The position numbers and the translations under genes are program-made. Under the pieces are notes generated by a model. The model was given only the letters and a program-made list of their open reading frames with translations, made no database searches and had not been told where the DNA came from. This document shows, piece after piece, positions 14,260 through 22,846 of a stretch of 64,000 nt of DNA (positions within the stretch are counted from its first letter, which is position 1; the number at the start of each line of letters is the position of its first letter). The DNA is from Saccharibacillus sacchari DSM 19268. Its GTDB lineage: Bacteria > Bacillota > Bacilli > Paenibacillales > Paenibacillaceae. The DNA lies in contig NZ_KK073875.1 in NCBI RefSeq assembly GCF_000585395.1, positions 4,512,524 to 4,576,523 of the forward strand, given 5' to 3'.

Positions 14260-15811
14260 AAGCCAATTTGTCTTTATATTCCGTCGGGCTACAGCCTGCA
14301 TACTCTTTGAATACTTTGGAAAAATAATGCGGATCGCCAAAGCCAAGCGCATCCGAGACGTGTTTGACCTTCATATCCGGCTCCGAGGCCAGTAAACGGC
14401 GCGCTTCGTCGATCTTCAGCTCCATATAATGATGCACGAACGTACTGCCCGTATACCGCTTGATAATCCGGCTGATATACGAAGGACTCACGTGGAACTG
14501 CTGCGCGGCTTCGGCAATCGAGATCTGAGCGTACAAGTTTTGCCGAAGGTGACGGTCGATTTGCTCGAATAATTCTTCTCCGCCGCGTTTGCCCGGTTCT
14601 TGCAACCGATCGAACTTCGCGGCGCACCATTCATAAAGCGATTCCGCAAAAACTTCCGGGCTTGCAGCAGCGAACAAAGTCCGAAATTCGGGTTCCGAAT
14701 TTACCGCGTCCGGCACCTTTTCACCGCTTGTTTCTATAGCCGATTCTTGCCTGCCCACCCCAAACTCATCCGTCAAAAAGATCACCAAGCGCTCCAGGCT
14801 CATCATCCGCGCCGAAGCGTGCAGCCAATAAGGCAAACTTTGCCGAAGCAGCAGCAGAAAACGTTCTTTTTGACGCTGAACGATCAACTCCGCAAGTTGA
14901 ACTTGAATCGCCAGTTTCGCCGCTTCGCTGGCCCCGACCTCCTGCTCTCCCGTCAGCGAAGACGCCAGGCAGCCGGACACCGTCAATCGATCGCGCACGG
15001 TACGTTCAAGTTTGCCGTATGCCGCGGACAATGTACGTAATTCAACGTGTTGAGCGGCGGCTAACGCGACAGCAGATAGCCCGGCATTTTTTAACGCTTC
15101 AACAACCGAAGCTTCATCGAATCGAAGACGCTCTGCGAAGCTTTCCTTTAGGATTCCCGCGTCGTTCCTCTCTATGAATACGCCTTCATCCATCATTATA
15201 ACAAACTGACCCGCTTGCTGAGAAGGCAGCACCCTGAACGCTTCGATGTTGAAAAAGTCTTTTAACGCGGCAGCAATACTTTCAATATCCCAAAACTTTG
15301 ATTCTGTCGCAAAAGGACGCTGACGCACCAACATCAACCGTTTCTCTCCCGCCAGCAACTCCGTATCCAACGTCATCTCCGCCAAATAATCCGCTTCCAC
15401 TACGCCTTCCAGCAAGCGCCGCTCATTCTCCTGCTGCTCGCGAAGCTGCTCCAGCAATCGGCTCAATACATCCACCAACTGTCCTTGATCCACAGGCTTG
15501 AGCAAATAGTCGAACGCCTGCAAATTCAACGCGCGGCGCGCATATTCGAAGTCGCTATAACCGCTAATCAGCACCGTTTGCAGCCGGGGGTTCAACTTTT
15601 TCGCCTGCTCGATCAGTCCCAGCCCGTCCAGCTTCGGCATGCGGATATCGGTCAGCAAAATATCGGCAGGCCGGGACTTCAAATGCTCCAGCGCCTCCAA
15701 TCCGTTCGAAGCGGTCGCCGTCACCTGCACGGGCAGGCCGGCCGATCGGATCAGCATTTGAAGGTTGCGCAAGATCGGCTTGCTGTCTTCCGCGATGATC
15801 GCGTTATACAT
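14258..15811 (-). CDS. YesN-type response regulator, AraC family
   Basis: A 517-residue regulator. Residues 1-120 are a receiver domain with the acidic pocket (AED), phospho-acceptor Asp in ILLTDIRMPKLDG and Lys in YLLKPVD. A long helical linker follows; the last ~100 residues are a double AraC HTH (ISIAEAAQQFHVSPSYISRI and VKHVSDALGFGDPHYFSKVF). Start ATG 15811 (AAGGAG 8 nt upstream) is preferred over the GTG at 15820, which overlaps the ribosome binding site. It lies downstream of its kinase gene, separated by repeat copy 2. By family knowledge such pairs control adjacent sugar ABC importers, here the divergent operon at 18410. Confidence 0.92.
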   Translation of the reverse strand: MYNAIIAEDSKPILRNLQMLIRSAGLPVQVTATASNGLEALEHLKSRPADILLTDIRMPKLDGLGLIEQAKKLNPRLQTVLISGYSDFEYARRALNLQAFDYLLKPVDQGQLVDVLSRLLEQLREQQENERRLLEGVVEADYLAEMTLDTELLAGEKRLMLVRQRPFATESKFWDIESIAAALKDFFNIEAFRVLPSQQAGQFVIMMDEGVFIERNDAGILKESFAERLRFDEASVVEALKNAGLSAVALAAAQHVELRTLSAAYGKLERTVRDRLTVSGCLASSLTGEQEVGASEAAKLAIQVQLAELIVQRQKERFLLLLRQSLPYWLHASARMMSLERLVIFLTDEFGVGRQESAIETSGEKVPDAVNSEPEFRTLFAAASPEVFAESLYEWCAAKFDRLQEPGKRGGEELFEQIDRHLRQNLYAQISIAEAAQQFHVSPSYISRIIKRYTGSTFVHHYMELKIDEARRLLASEPDMKVKHVSDALGFGDPHYFSKVFKEYAGCSPTEYKDKLA

Positions 15812-15844
15812 ATCCCCCACTCCTTTTTGTTAAGACAGGTATTT

Positions 15845-16003
15845 GGGCGTGTACGCAAACTCAACGCCATGCATCTTGACCTGCCTTTTCGACCTCTGCG
15901 GCGTCATTTTCCCTTGACGTGCCCCGGCACGCCTTCGGAAAAATTCCTTGCCGAGAACGAAAATTCAGCTCAATCTGCTCTGACGGAGTTTGCGTACACG
16001 CCC
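15845..16003 (-). repeat. Dispersed element family A, copy 2 (MITE-like)
   Basis: 159 bp bounded by a perfect 18-bp inverted repeat, GGGCGTGTACGCAAACTC (15845-15862) and its complement (15986-16003). Read on the minus strand the core carries GTTCTCGGCAAGGAATTTTT and CGTGCCGGGGCACG as in copy 1. The element begins immediately at the TAG stop of the kinase gene (16003-16005), separating kinase and regulator genes. Confidence 0.78.
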
Positions 16004-17778
16004 TAATAAAAATCTTCCGTAAGCGACGCAATGATCTGAATCGCTGCTCCCCCGCCATTGTCGGAATGATTGTACATGTTGAAAAATAACCGATTCTTGT
16101 ACATCAGCTGCAAACGGTGCGCCGTATTGACGATGCCCATGCCGCCGATGCCTGTTTCCCTAGGGGAGTCTTCGCCGGAAGATTCCGTCGAGCGGATCAG
16201 GTCCAGCGTGTGCGCAATGGTCTCCGGCGAAAAGCCTTCCCCGTTATCCCGTACCTCCAGCGCCCACAATCCATTGTAAACCTTCACGCGAATCTCGATT
16301 CGCCACGGCGCGTCCGCATTTCCGAAAGCGTGTTCGATGCAGTTCTCGACAAAGGGCTGGATCACCAATCTCGGCAGACGGATCTCGTCGAACGCCGAAT
16401 CTTCATCGATCATCCATTCCAAATCATCCTCGTAATTGTGCCGCAGCAGCGCCAGATAGTCTTTCGCGTGCTCCAATTCTTGCGTTAAGCTCACATGTTC
16501 ATAGGGTGAAGAAACGATATAGCGCAGGCTGTCCGATAGGTTTTTGCACATTTCCGAAACGACTTCATTCTTGCCTTCCTGCGCGGCGATACTGATCAGA
16601 TACAGCGTATTGTGGATAAAATGCGGCGCGATTTGCGCTTGCAGCGCCGAGTTGCGGGCAATCGCTTCTTCGTGCACCGCCAACTTTTCCCGCTCGATCG
16701 ACACTTGCAGCCGGTCCAGTAACCCCTGGAACGACTCGCTCAATTGCAGCAGCTCGTTGTTCGACGAAGGGGTCTCCACTCTCGTATCGATATTGCTGTA
16801 ATTGATGCGCCGCATCTGATTGCGCAGCTTGCGGATCGGCAGCAGAAAACTGCGAGCGGAGAAATACATATACGCGGCGGAAAAAAGGAAAAGCGACGCG
16901 ATCAGCAGCATGGAGATCGTAGCGACTGAGTTGACCGGACCGAGCACCACTTTTTTCGGCGTTACGGTATAGGCGGTCCAGCCTGTCTCCTCCGACCGAT
17001 AATACGCAACATAATCGCCGGTATCGCTAATATACACCCCGTTCACGCCCGAGGCCGGAATCCGGAAGTCGGGCACGGCTGCTTCGGATGGATTCGACTC
17101 GTAAACGGTGCGTCCATCGTAATCCATCACGTAGACTTCGCTGCCCGAGCTTCCCGCCGCAACCGAACGCCGAAGCATCTCCTGCTGAAGCTGGATCGCC
17201 ATATACCCGAATACCTTTCCGTTTTGATTCAGAATCGCCCGGATAAAAAAGACGCGATTCGCGGTCGGGCGATACAACGAGTAACCGTTTTCATTCCAGT
17301 TTATATCGCTGCCGCTTTTCTCTAAAAAAGGCAGGAGCGACGAAGGATTGCCCGACGTGCCGATAAAAGTGGTCAGCAGACCGCCGCGCAGATCGTAAAT
17401 CGCGACGTCCTCGATATTCATGCTGGGCCCGATCGACTGGAACATGATCTCTCTTAACTTTCGATTGAGCGCCAATCCTTCGACGGATAACCGTGAAGAG
17501 TCGCCCGTCGGCATTAAGTTAAATATCTCTTTACTCGACAAAATTCGCTGAGAAAGCTGATTTTGGCTGTCGACGTAGAGATTGAGCTGATCCCCGATTT
17601 TAGCCGCGGCAAGCCGCATCTCGTTCTCCGTCGTCTCCCGCAGCGGATGCACCACGATTCGGTTGACATAGATCGCGAAACTGCCCATCACGATCAAGAG
17701 AAGTACGGCGAACGCCAGTAAAAACTTGGTTTGCAGACTGGCTTGGCCGCCGCCGAGTTTGAATGTTCGAAAAAGCAC
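16003..17778 (-). CDS. YesM-type sensor histidine kinase
   Basis: A 591-residue membrane kinase. TM1 at about 18-38, an extracytoplasmic sensor (Cache-like, about 40-280), TM2 at about 288-308, HAMP, then a His_kinase domain with the phospho-acceptor in APHFIHNTLYLISIAAQ and a HATPase with N, G1 and G2 boxes (VENCIEHAFG, DNGEGF, GIGGMGIVNT). Start is GTG 17778 with GGGAGG 7 nt upstream. It forms a two-component pair with the YesN-type regulator downstream and faces a sugar-binding-protein operon, so it probably senses an extracellular oligosaccharide, possibly with the binding protein. Confidence 0.93.
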   Translation of the reverse strand: MLFRTFKLGGGQASLQTKFLLAFAVLLLIVMGSFAIYVNRIVVHPLRETTENEMRLAAAKIGDQLNLYVDSQNQLSQRILSSKEIFNLMPTGDSSRLSVEGLALNRKLREIMFQSIGPSMNIEDVAIYDLRGGLLTTFIGTSGNPSSLLPFLEKSGSDINWNENGYSLYRPTANRVFFIRAILNQNGKVFGYMAIQLQQEMLRRSVAAGSSGSEVYVMDYDGRTVYESNPSEAAVPDFRIPASGVNGVYISDTGDYVAYYRSEETGWTAYTVTPKKVVLGPVNSVATISMLLIASLFLFSAAYMYFSARSFLLPIRKLRNQMRRINYSNIDTRVETPSSNNELLQLSESFQGLLDRLQVSIEREKLAVHEEAIARNSALQAQIAPHFIHNTLYLISIAAQEGKNEVVSEMCKNLSDSLRYIVSSPYEHVSLTQELEHAKDYLALLRHNYEDDLEWMIDEDSAFDEIRLPRLVIQPFVENCIEHAFGNADAPWRIEIRVKVYNGLWALEVRDNGEGFSPETIAHTLDLIRSTESSGEDSPRETGIGGMGIVNTAHRLQLMYKNRLFFNMYNHSDNGGGAAIQIIASLTEDFY

Positions 17779-17888
17779 GGTGCGACCTCCCTTCTGGCGT
17801 ACTGATGTTCATACTGTACAATCAAAACGAAAAATCGACAAGGGTTGGGCATCCAGCTGGCATAGATGAGAAGGAAGGAGATTAGGCT

Positions 17889-17994
17889 GGATTTTCGTTC
17901 GCAATAAGGTACTTTTTCGCAGGCTTGCCGGGGTAAGTCAAGGGAAAGTGACGATGCGTTGCCGGAATCGGACACGCTTTAGGCACGATTCCGG
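17889..17994 (+). repeat. Dispersed element family A, copy 3 (core only)
   Basis: Shares with copies 1 and 2 the string from GATTTTCGTTC to GGGAAAGTGACG (17890-17953). Its first hairpin reads CTTGCCGGGGTAAG, keeping pairing by compensating changes. The second hairpin (CCGGAATCG 17962-17970 with CGATTCCGG 17986-17994) has a loop containing ACACGCTTTA, as in copy 1. Inverted ends are not clear here. Confidence 0.65.
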
Positions 17995-18230
17995 GTGAGG
18001 GCGAAAATGATGGATGGGTGCAATATTTGGTCGGTGGATGACTGGAAAGGCTTGCTTCTGGGGTGAGAAGCAGGTAAGGTCGTGCTGCGAACGAGAGTTT
18101 CGGCGTGAAAGGCGAAGGCTTCGCGGCTTCTTTTTCCTTTCACGCTACCTCGTTCTTTGCTGGAGGGCGCTCGTATTTTATGAGCGTTTTTTTAAAACCT
18201 TTAAAATCCTATCGCTCGAACTGGCGTGGC

Positions 18231-18267
18231 TTAACAGCAATGGATCCAACCGATCCATTGCTGTTAA
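18231..18267. other. Perfect 16-bp hairpin upstream of sugar ABC operon
   Basis: TTAACAGCAATGGATC and GATCCATTGCTGTTAA pair perfectly around the 5-nt loop CAACC. No T run follows on either strand, so it is not a standard terminator. It could be an operator or a structured element. Confidence 0.6.
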
Positions 18268-18409
18268 CCTTCGAGCTTAGTTCAGTATATTACCCCTAAA
18301 GAGTAAATCACAGCCATGTACCCTCTCCTCCCCACCCTCTATAATCTAAACATGAAAGCGGATTCAACATGAAAGCACTTCAGGTTCAACATTCACAGGG
18401 GGCGATAAC

Positions 18410-19750
18410 ATGAAGCAAAAGACAAGAAAGATTGCGGCAGGATTGCTGGGCGGGTTGGTCGCGGTATCGTTGGCGGCTTGCGGCGGAGGCAATGCTTCGC
18501 CGGGGGCTTCTCCGGCAGCAGGCGGTGGCGGCGATACGGGCAGCAGCACTAGCGGCGGCGGTAGCGGAACGACGATTGAGCTTGCGATCTCGAAAAGTTC
18601 GCAGGATTCGGCGTTCGTGCAGCAGGATCTGCTCGACGCGTTTGAGAAGGAAACTGGAATTAAGGTCAACTTGCAGCTCCTTCCGGCCGAGCAAACAGCG
18701 ACGGTGCTGCAAACGAAGCTTGCGGTTGACGAGACACCGGACATTATTCAATACAACCTGGCGAGTGCGACGACCGACCTGAATCTGGAGCGCAACTTCG
18801 AGATTCTCGACGACGAGCCGTGGGTAAGCCGATTGGAAAACAAAGAAGTATTGTCCGCTTACGGACATGTCTACAGCTTCCACGTCAGCCAAGATACCGG
18901 CATGCAGGGCGTCGTGTACAACAAAGACATTTTCGACGAGTTGGGTCTGAGCATTCCGAACAACTTCGAAGAATTCCTCGCGGTGTGCGAGAAGATCAAG
19001 GCAGCGGGCATCACGCCCGTATTCATGCCTTACAAAGACAACTGGGCGGCAAACGTGTGGCCGGCGGCGGCTTTCGCGGATTACGCGGACAAGAATGAGC
19101 CGACGCTGTTCGAAGACATTAACGCAAACAAGAAAAAATGGGCAGACGTCCCCGCTTTCGCGGACATCCTGCAACAGCAATATGAAGTGTATGAAAAAGG
19201 CTATACCAACGGCGATCTGCTGAGCGACAGCTACGATATGGCCGTGGGTAAATTCCTGAACAAAGAAGTCGCAATGATGTTCATGGGCGACTGGCTGATC
19301 CAGAACGTCGCGGACAACGATCCGAATATGCGCCTCGGCCTGTTCCCGATCCCGTACACGCAGGATGCCAAGCTTGGCGCCAGCCCGTTGGGCGGTCAAT
19401 TGTTCATTCCGAAAAAAGCGAAACATATGGCCGAAGCCAAGCAATTCCTCGACTATGTAGCACGTAAAGACGTCGCGCAGCCGATCGTCGACAAACAAAA
19501 GTACGTCTCGATCTTCAGCGACGTCACTACGCCGGAGCTGCCGGAGTACAAGCAAGAGATCGTAGACAACTACATCACGCCGAAGAAAACGGTGCTGACG
19601 GTGGATGCGCATATGCTGGTTGACCGCAGCGAGCTGTACCGTTTGCTTCAAGACGAATTTGCGGGCGGGCTTGACGCGCAAGGCGTACTGACGGCATGGG
19701 ACGAGAAATTCGCGCAGCTGATGAAGGATAAAGAGATCGCAGGCTTCTAA
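18410..19750 (+). CDS. Sugar ABC transporter substrate-binding lipoprotein
   Basis: A 446-residue lipoprotein: signal MKQKTRKIAAGLLGG..., lipobox LAAC at residue 24, a Gly/Ser linker, then a family 1 extracellular binding fold (IELAISKSSQDSAFVQQDLL, VYNKDIFDELGLSIPNNFEE, MFMGDWLIQNVADNDP). It captures an oligosaccharide or sugar outside the membrane and delivers it to the two permeases downstream. No ATPase is in the cluster, so a shared MsmX-type ATPase encoded elsewhere is expected. A -10 box at 18340 and the opposing YesMN pair suggest induced expression. An intercistronic hairpin after it probably keeps its mRNA more abundant. Confidence 0.92.
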   Translation: MKQKTRKIAAGLLGGLVAVSLAACGGGNASPGASPAAGGGGDTGSSTSGGGSGTTIELAISKSSQDSAFVQQDLLDAFEKETGIKVNLQLLPAEQTATVLQTKLAVDETPDIIQYNLASATTDLNLERNFEILDDEPWVSRLENKEVLSAYGHVYSFHVSQDTGMQGVVYNKDIFDELGLSIPNNFEEFLAVCEKIKAAGITPVFMPYKDNWAANVWPAAAFADYADKNEPTLFEDINANKKKWADVPAFADILQQQYEVYEKGYTNGDLLSDSYDMAVGKFLNKEVAMMFMGDWLIQNVADNDPNMRLGLFPIPYTQDAKLGASPLGGQLFIPKKAKHMAEAKQFLDYVARKDVAQPIVDKQKYVSIFSDVTTPELPEYKQEIVDNYITPKKTVLTVDAHMLVDRSELYRLLQDEFAGGLDAQGVLTAWDEKFAQLMKDKEIAGF

Positions 19751-19802
19751 GTCTAGCTACCTCATCTACCTAACTTAAGATTTACTGAATAAAGGCGTCC
19801 GC

Positions 19803-19839
19803 CAGGACGGGGGTCGACTCTGATCGTACCCCTGTTCTG
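19803..19839 (+). other. Intercistronic hairpin after binding-protein gene
   Basis: CAGGACGGGGGT (19803-19814) pairs with ACCCCTGTTCTG (19828-19839) with two G-U pairs and no T run. Such hairpins between binding-protein and permease genes usually protect the upstream mRNA or partly attenuate. Confidence 0.6.
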
Positions 19840-19864
19840 CCGCGCGCATATGGAGTGTGAAAAG

Positions 19865-20737
19865 ATGAAAATATCGAGAAAACTATACTCGTACTATCTG
19901 ATTTGGCCGGCTCTGCTGATCTACTCGATCTTCTTCGTCGTTCCCGCCATCATCGGCCTGTTCTATTCCTTTACGGACTGGCGGTTGGACCGGGTGGGGC
20001 TCAATTTTATCGGTTGGGATAACTTCGAACGCATTTTCACGGATAAAACGTTGCTTCTTGCCATTAAAAACACGCTGATCTTCGCGGTCGTGACCGTTAT
20101 CGGCAAAAACCTGATCGGTCTGGCTCTGGCGGTCGGCTTGAATATGCGATTGAAATCGCGCAATATTCTGCGGGCAATCTTCTATTCCCCGTCTATTCTG
20201 AGCGTGTTGGTCATCAGTATCGTATTCACGCCGATGCTGCGCTCCGAAGGCACGATTAACCGTATTTTCGAATCGGTCGGCCTGGATTTTCTTGCGCAAC
20301 GTTGGCTGACCGATCCGCAAATCGTCATTTTCACCGTCGCCGCGATCTCGATCTGGCAGCATGCGGGCTTCCAAATGGCGATTTACCTGGCGGGTCTGCA
20401 ATCGATCTCCAAAGATTATTATGAAGCCGCCACGATCGACGGGGCCGGCGCTTGGAGAAGCTTCCGCAGCATCACGCTCCCTCTTCTGCTCCCTGCACTC
20501 AATATTAACTTGATGCTGACGCTCATCGGCGGACTGAAAGTGTTCTCCGAAGTATTCGTGCTGACGGGCGGCGGTCCGGGTAACGCTTCGCAGGTCGTCG
20601 GCACGATCATTCTGCGTTCGTTCGGCGAAGGCAGTTGGGGCCTCGGTACGGCGGTCAACACGCTGCTGTTCGCAGCCGTTACGGTCATCGCGATTCCGCT
20701 GCTCATCTTCATGCGCCGCAAGGAGGTATCCGAATAA
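19865..20737 (+). CDS. Sugar ABC transporter permease (MalF-type)
   Basis: A 290-residue inner-membrane permease with six predicted TM helices. The EAA loop that contacts the ATPase is YYEAATIDGAGAWRSFRSIT followed by LPLLLPA. Start ATG 19865 is chosen for GGAG 9 nt upstream; the frame opens five codons earlier. It overlaps the next permease start by 1 nt (TAATG). It forms a heterodimeric channel with the product of the gene at 20737 for the binding protein at 18410. Confidence 0.93.
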   Translation: MKISRKLYSYYLIWPALLIYSIFFVVPAIIGLFYSFTDWRLDRVGLNFIGWDNFERIFTDKTLLLAIKNTLIFAVVTVIGKNLIGLALAVGLNMRLKSRNILRAIFYSPSILSVLVISIVFTPMLRSEGTINRIFESVGLDFLAQRWLTDPQIVIFTVAAISIWQHAGFQMAIYLAGLQSISKDYYEAATIDGAGAWRSFRSITLPLLLPALNINLMLTLIGGLKVFSEVFVLTGGGPGNASQVVGTIILRSFGEGSWGLGTAVNTLLFAAVTVIAIPLLIFMRRKEVSE

Positions 20738-21567
20738 TGAATTATACGCGTAAAATGGCTTGGCGGAATTACCTCGTCGAAGGCTTCCTGATCTTGATGT
20801 CGCTGATTATCATTTTGCCGATGCTGGTCATGATCTTCGGCAGCTTCATGAACAATATCGAAGTCATGAAGTTCTCGCTGCGTTTACCGACCGAATGGCA
20901 TTTTTCCAACTATGTCACCGTATTCAAAGAAGGCGGATTGGCGCGCGCGTTCTGGAACGGCATCCTGATCACGGGCGTGTCGTGTATCCTCAATATTTTC
21001 ACGTCTTCCGCCGCCGCTTTTATCTTGACACGGCGCGATACGAAGCTGTCGAATATCCTGTACATGTTCTTCTTTATGGGCCTGATTGCGCCGATGTCGA
21101 CGATCACTACGATTCGCGTCGTGCAATGGTTCGGCTTCTACGGCAGCATCACGAGCGTTATTTTGATCTACGCCTCGCTCAACACCGCTTTCAGCGTCTT
21201 CCTGTACAGCGGCTTTATCCGCTCGATTCCGAAAGCGCTGGATGAAGTGGCTTTCCTCGAAGGGGCGGGCACGCTCAGCGTCTTTTTCAAAATCGTCACG
21301 CCGCTGATCCTTCCGGTTAACGCGACGGTCGCGATCATGGTGTTCATGTCGGTATGGAACGACATCACCATCCCGCTGTACTTCCTGACCGACAGTTCGG
21401 ACTGGACAATGCCGCTCTCGGTCTACAACTTCTACGGAAAATTCAGCCGCGACTGGAACCTGATCTTCGCCGATCTGGTGCTCACCTCGCTGCCGGTATT
21501 CATCCTCTATCTGTTCTGCCAAAAGTACATCGTAAGCGGTCTTACGGCTGGCGCGGTGAAAGGCTGA
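20737..21567 (+). CDS. Sugar ABC transporter permease (MalG-type)
   Basis: A 276-residue six-TM permease, partner of the preceding one. The EAA loop is ALDEVAFLEGAGTLSVFFKI followed by VTPLILP. AAGGAGG precedes the ATG, which shares its A with the previous stop codon. The C-terminus VSGLTAGAVKG is the family's usual ending. Operon end is marked by the terminator at 21584. Confidence 0.93.
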   Translation: MNYTRKMAWRNYLVEGFLILMSLIIILPMLVMIFGSFMNNIEVMKFSLRLPTEWHFSNYVTVFKEGGLARAFWNGILITGVSCILNIFTSSAAAFILTRRDTKLSNILYMFFFMGLIAPMSTITTIRVVQWFGFYGSITSVILIYASLNTAFSVFLYSGFIRSIPKALDEVAFLEGAGTLSVFFKIVTPLILPVNATVAIMVFMSVWNDITIPLYFLTDSSDWTMPLSVYNFYGKFSRDWNLIFADLVLTSLPVFILYLFCQKYIVSGLTAGAVKG

Positions 21568-21583
21568 TCGATGGCCGAAATGA

Positions 21584-21623
21584 AAAGGACTTCCCTCTGG
21601 ATCGCAGCGGGAAGTCCTTTTTT
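21584..21623 (+). terminator. Terminator after sugar ABC operon
   Basis: AAAGGACTTCCC (21584-21595) pairs with GGGAAGTCCTTT (21609-21620), followed by TTT. Confidence 0.9.
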
Positions 21624-21638
21624 GTCCGATTTCTTCTA

Positions 21639-22721
21639 TTATAGAACTATACTCAGCGTTAAAAACGAAAGCAACGTCGAGACAATCAGCATAACCAGCA
21701 GCGGGCGAAGGGCACGGCTGCGCAAATCCTTTAGGTTCACATTCAACCCGAGTCCGACCATCGCGGCTGTCAGCATCCAGGTCGTCAGCGTGCCAAGCCC
21801 GTCGAACAGGCCGTCAGGCACTGAAACGACCGGTTCAAGCACATAGCTTCCCAACAGACTCATTAACAAAAATCCAACCAAAAACCATGGAAAGGCAACA
21901 GCAGCCTGCGTCGTATCCGAAGATGCAGTCGCGGATTTCCGATCCTTTTTCTTCATCAAAACGATAAAAATCAAACAAACCGGCAGCAGCAAAAAGACTC
22001 GGCCGAGCTTGGCTAACAACGCCGCTGCCAGACCGTCCGTGCCAGCCGCCGCTCCTGCCAAAGCCACATGCGCCACTTCATGCAAGCTGAGTCCCGCCCA
22101 CATGCCATATTGCAGCGAGTTCAACGGCAGAAGCGGAAATAATAGTGCATACCCGACCGAAAATACAGTTCCGAGTAACGCGATCATCCCCACAGCCGCC
22201 GCCGTATCTTCTTCCTTCGCCCGAACGATCGGAGCAAGCGCAGCAACGGCTGCAGCTCCGCAGATGCCCGTTCCGATGCCAAGCAGCAGCGACAGATTCC
22301 GATCTGCTTTGAATAGTTTAGCCAGGCCGAGCGTCGCCGCAATCGCAAACCCAATCACCAGAGTATCCTTGACTAACAGCCCCGGCCCTTCGCTCAGCAC
22401 CAGTCCCATGTTCAACTTCAATCCATACAACACGATCGCGAAGCGGAGCAGCCGTTGGGACGAGAATATGATGCCGATTCGCAAAGCTTCCGGGTAGCCG
22501 AATACCTGACGATACATGACCGCAAGCAAAATCGCACAGGCCATCTGACCGACACGATCCAATCCGGGAACGCGCGCCAGCTCATACCCTAGCCAAGCGA
22601 TACCGAATGTAAATAAAACACCGCCCAAACCTCCGAATGGACGAATGCTTCTTGCTCTATGGGCGATGCCGGATCTTTTCATGTATCGGTATTTCTTTAT
22701 CTTTTCACGTGCGACGATCAT
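21639..22721 (-). CDS. UPF0324 / YeiH-type transporter (putative sulfate exporter family)
   Basis: A 360-residue membrane protein with about ten TM helices. The family signature is present: GIGTGICGAAAVAALAPIVR and AGLSLHEVAHVALAGAAAG. Start ATG 22721 follows GGAGGGG. It is divergent from a LysR regulator across 125 bp, the usual YeiH-YeiE arrangement, and such regulators normally control the transporter. Members are annotated as putative sulfate exporters and linked to sulfur compounds such as sulfite or cysteine; the substrate here is unknown. Confidence 0.88.
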   Translation of the reverse strand: MIVAREKIKKYRYMKRSGIAHRARSIRPFGGLGGVLFTFGIAWLGYELARVPGLDRVGQMACAILLAVMYRQVFGYPEALRIGIIFSSQRLLRFAIVLYGLKLNMGLVLSEGPGLLVKDTLVIGFAIAATLGLAKLFKADRNLSLLLGIGTGICGAAAVAALAPIVRAKEEDTAAAVGMIALLGTVFSVGYALLFPLLPLNSLQYGMWAGLSLHEVAHVALAGAAAGTDGLAAALLAKLGRVFLLLPVCLIFIVLMKKKDRKSATASSDTTQAAVAFPWFLVGFLLMSLLGSYVLEPVVSVPDGLFDGLGTLTTWMLTAAMVGLGLNVNLKDLRSRALRPLLVMLIVSTLLSFLTLSIVL

Positions 22722-22771
22722 ATCAATCCCCTCCTGTCCTCATCTTAGGCGGAGGTTGTATATAAGTAAAA

Positions 22772-22796
22772 TTATGATTTAGAATGATGATCATAA
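22772..22796. promoter_or_regulatory. Candidate LysR operator
   Basis: TTATGAT (22772-22778) and ATCATAA (22790-22796) form an inverted repeat with an 11-bp centre in the divergent gap, the T-N11-A geometry that LysR proteins prefer. Assigned by position and symmetry only. Confidence 0.4.
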
Positions 22797-22846
22797 GTAT
22801 TTATGTATGGATAATTGAAATTGTAACCTAGAAAAGAGGCAAAGAC

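Larger units (their letters stand above)
17779..18409. other. 630-bp divergent region between kinase and sugar ABC operon
   Basis: No gene is seen. It holds repeat family A copy 3 (17889-17994), a nested stem-loop at about 18088-18154 whose main arm is CGTGAAAGG (18103-18111) with CCTTTCACG (18135-18143), a perfect 16-bp hairpin at 18231-18267, and a TATAAT at 18340-18345 that is a likely -10 box of the importer operon. No good -35 accompanies it, which fits activator dependence. Confidence 0.6.

Noticed and set aside
18386..19681. 431-codon minus-strand frame opposite the sugar-binding protein
   Set aside because: A shadow of the lipoprotein gene in GC-rich DNA; its translation is Arg/His/Val-rich without family features.
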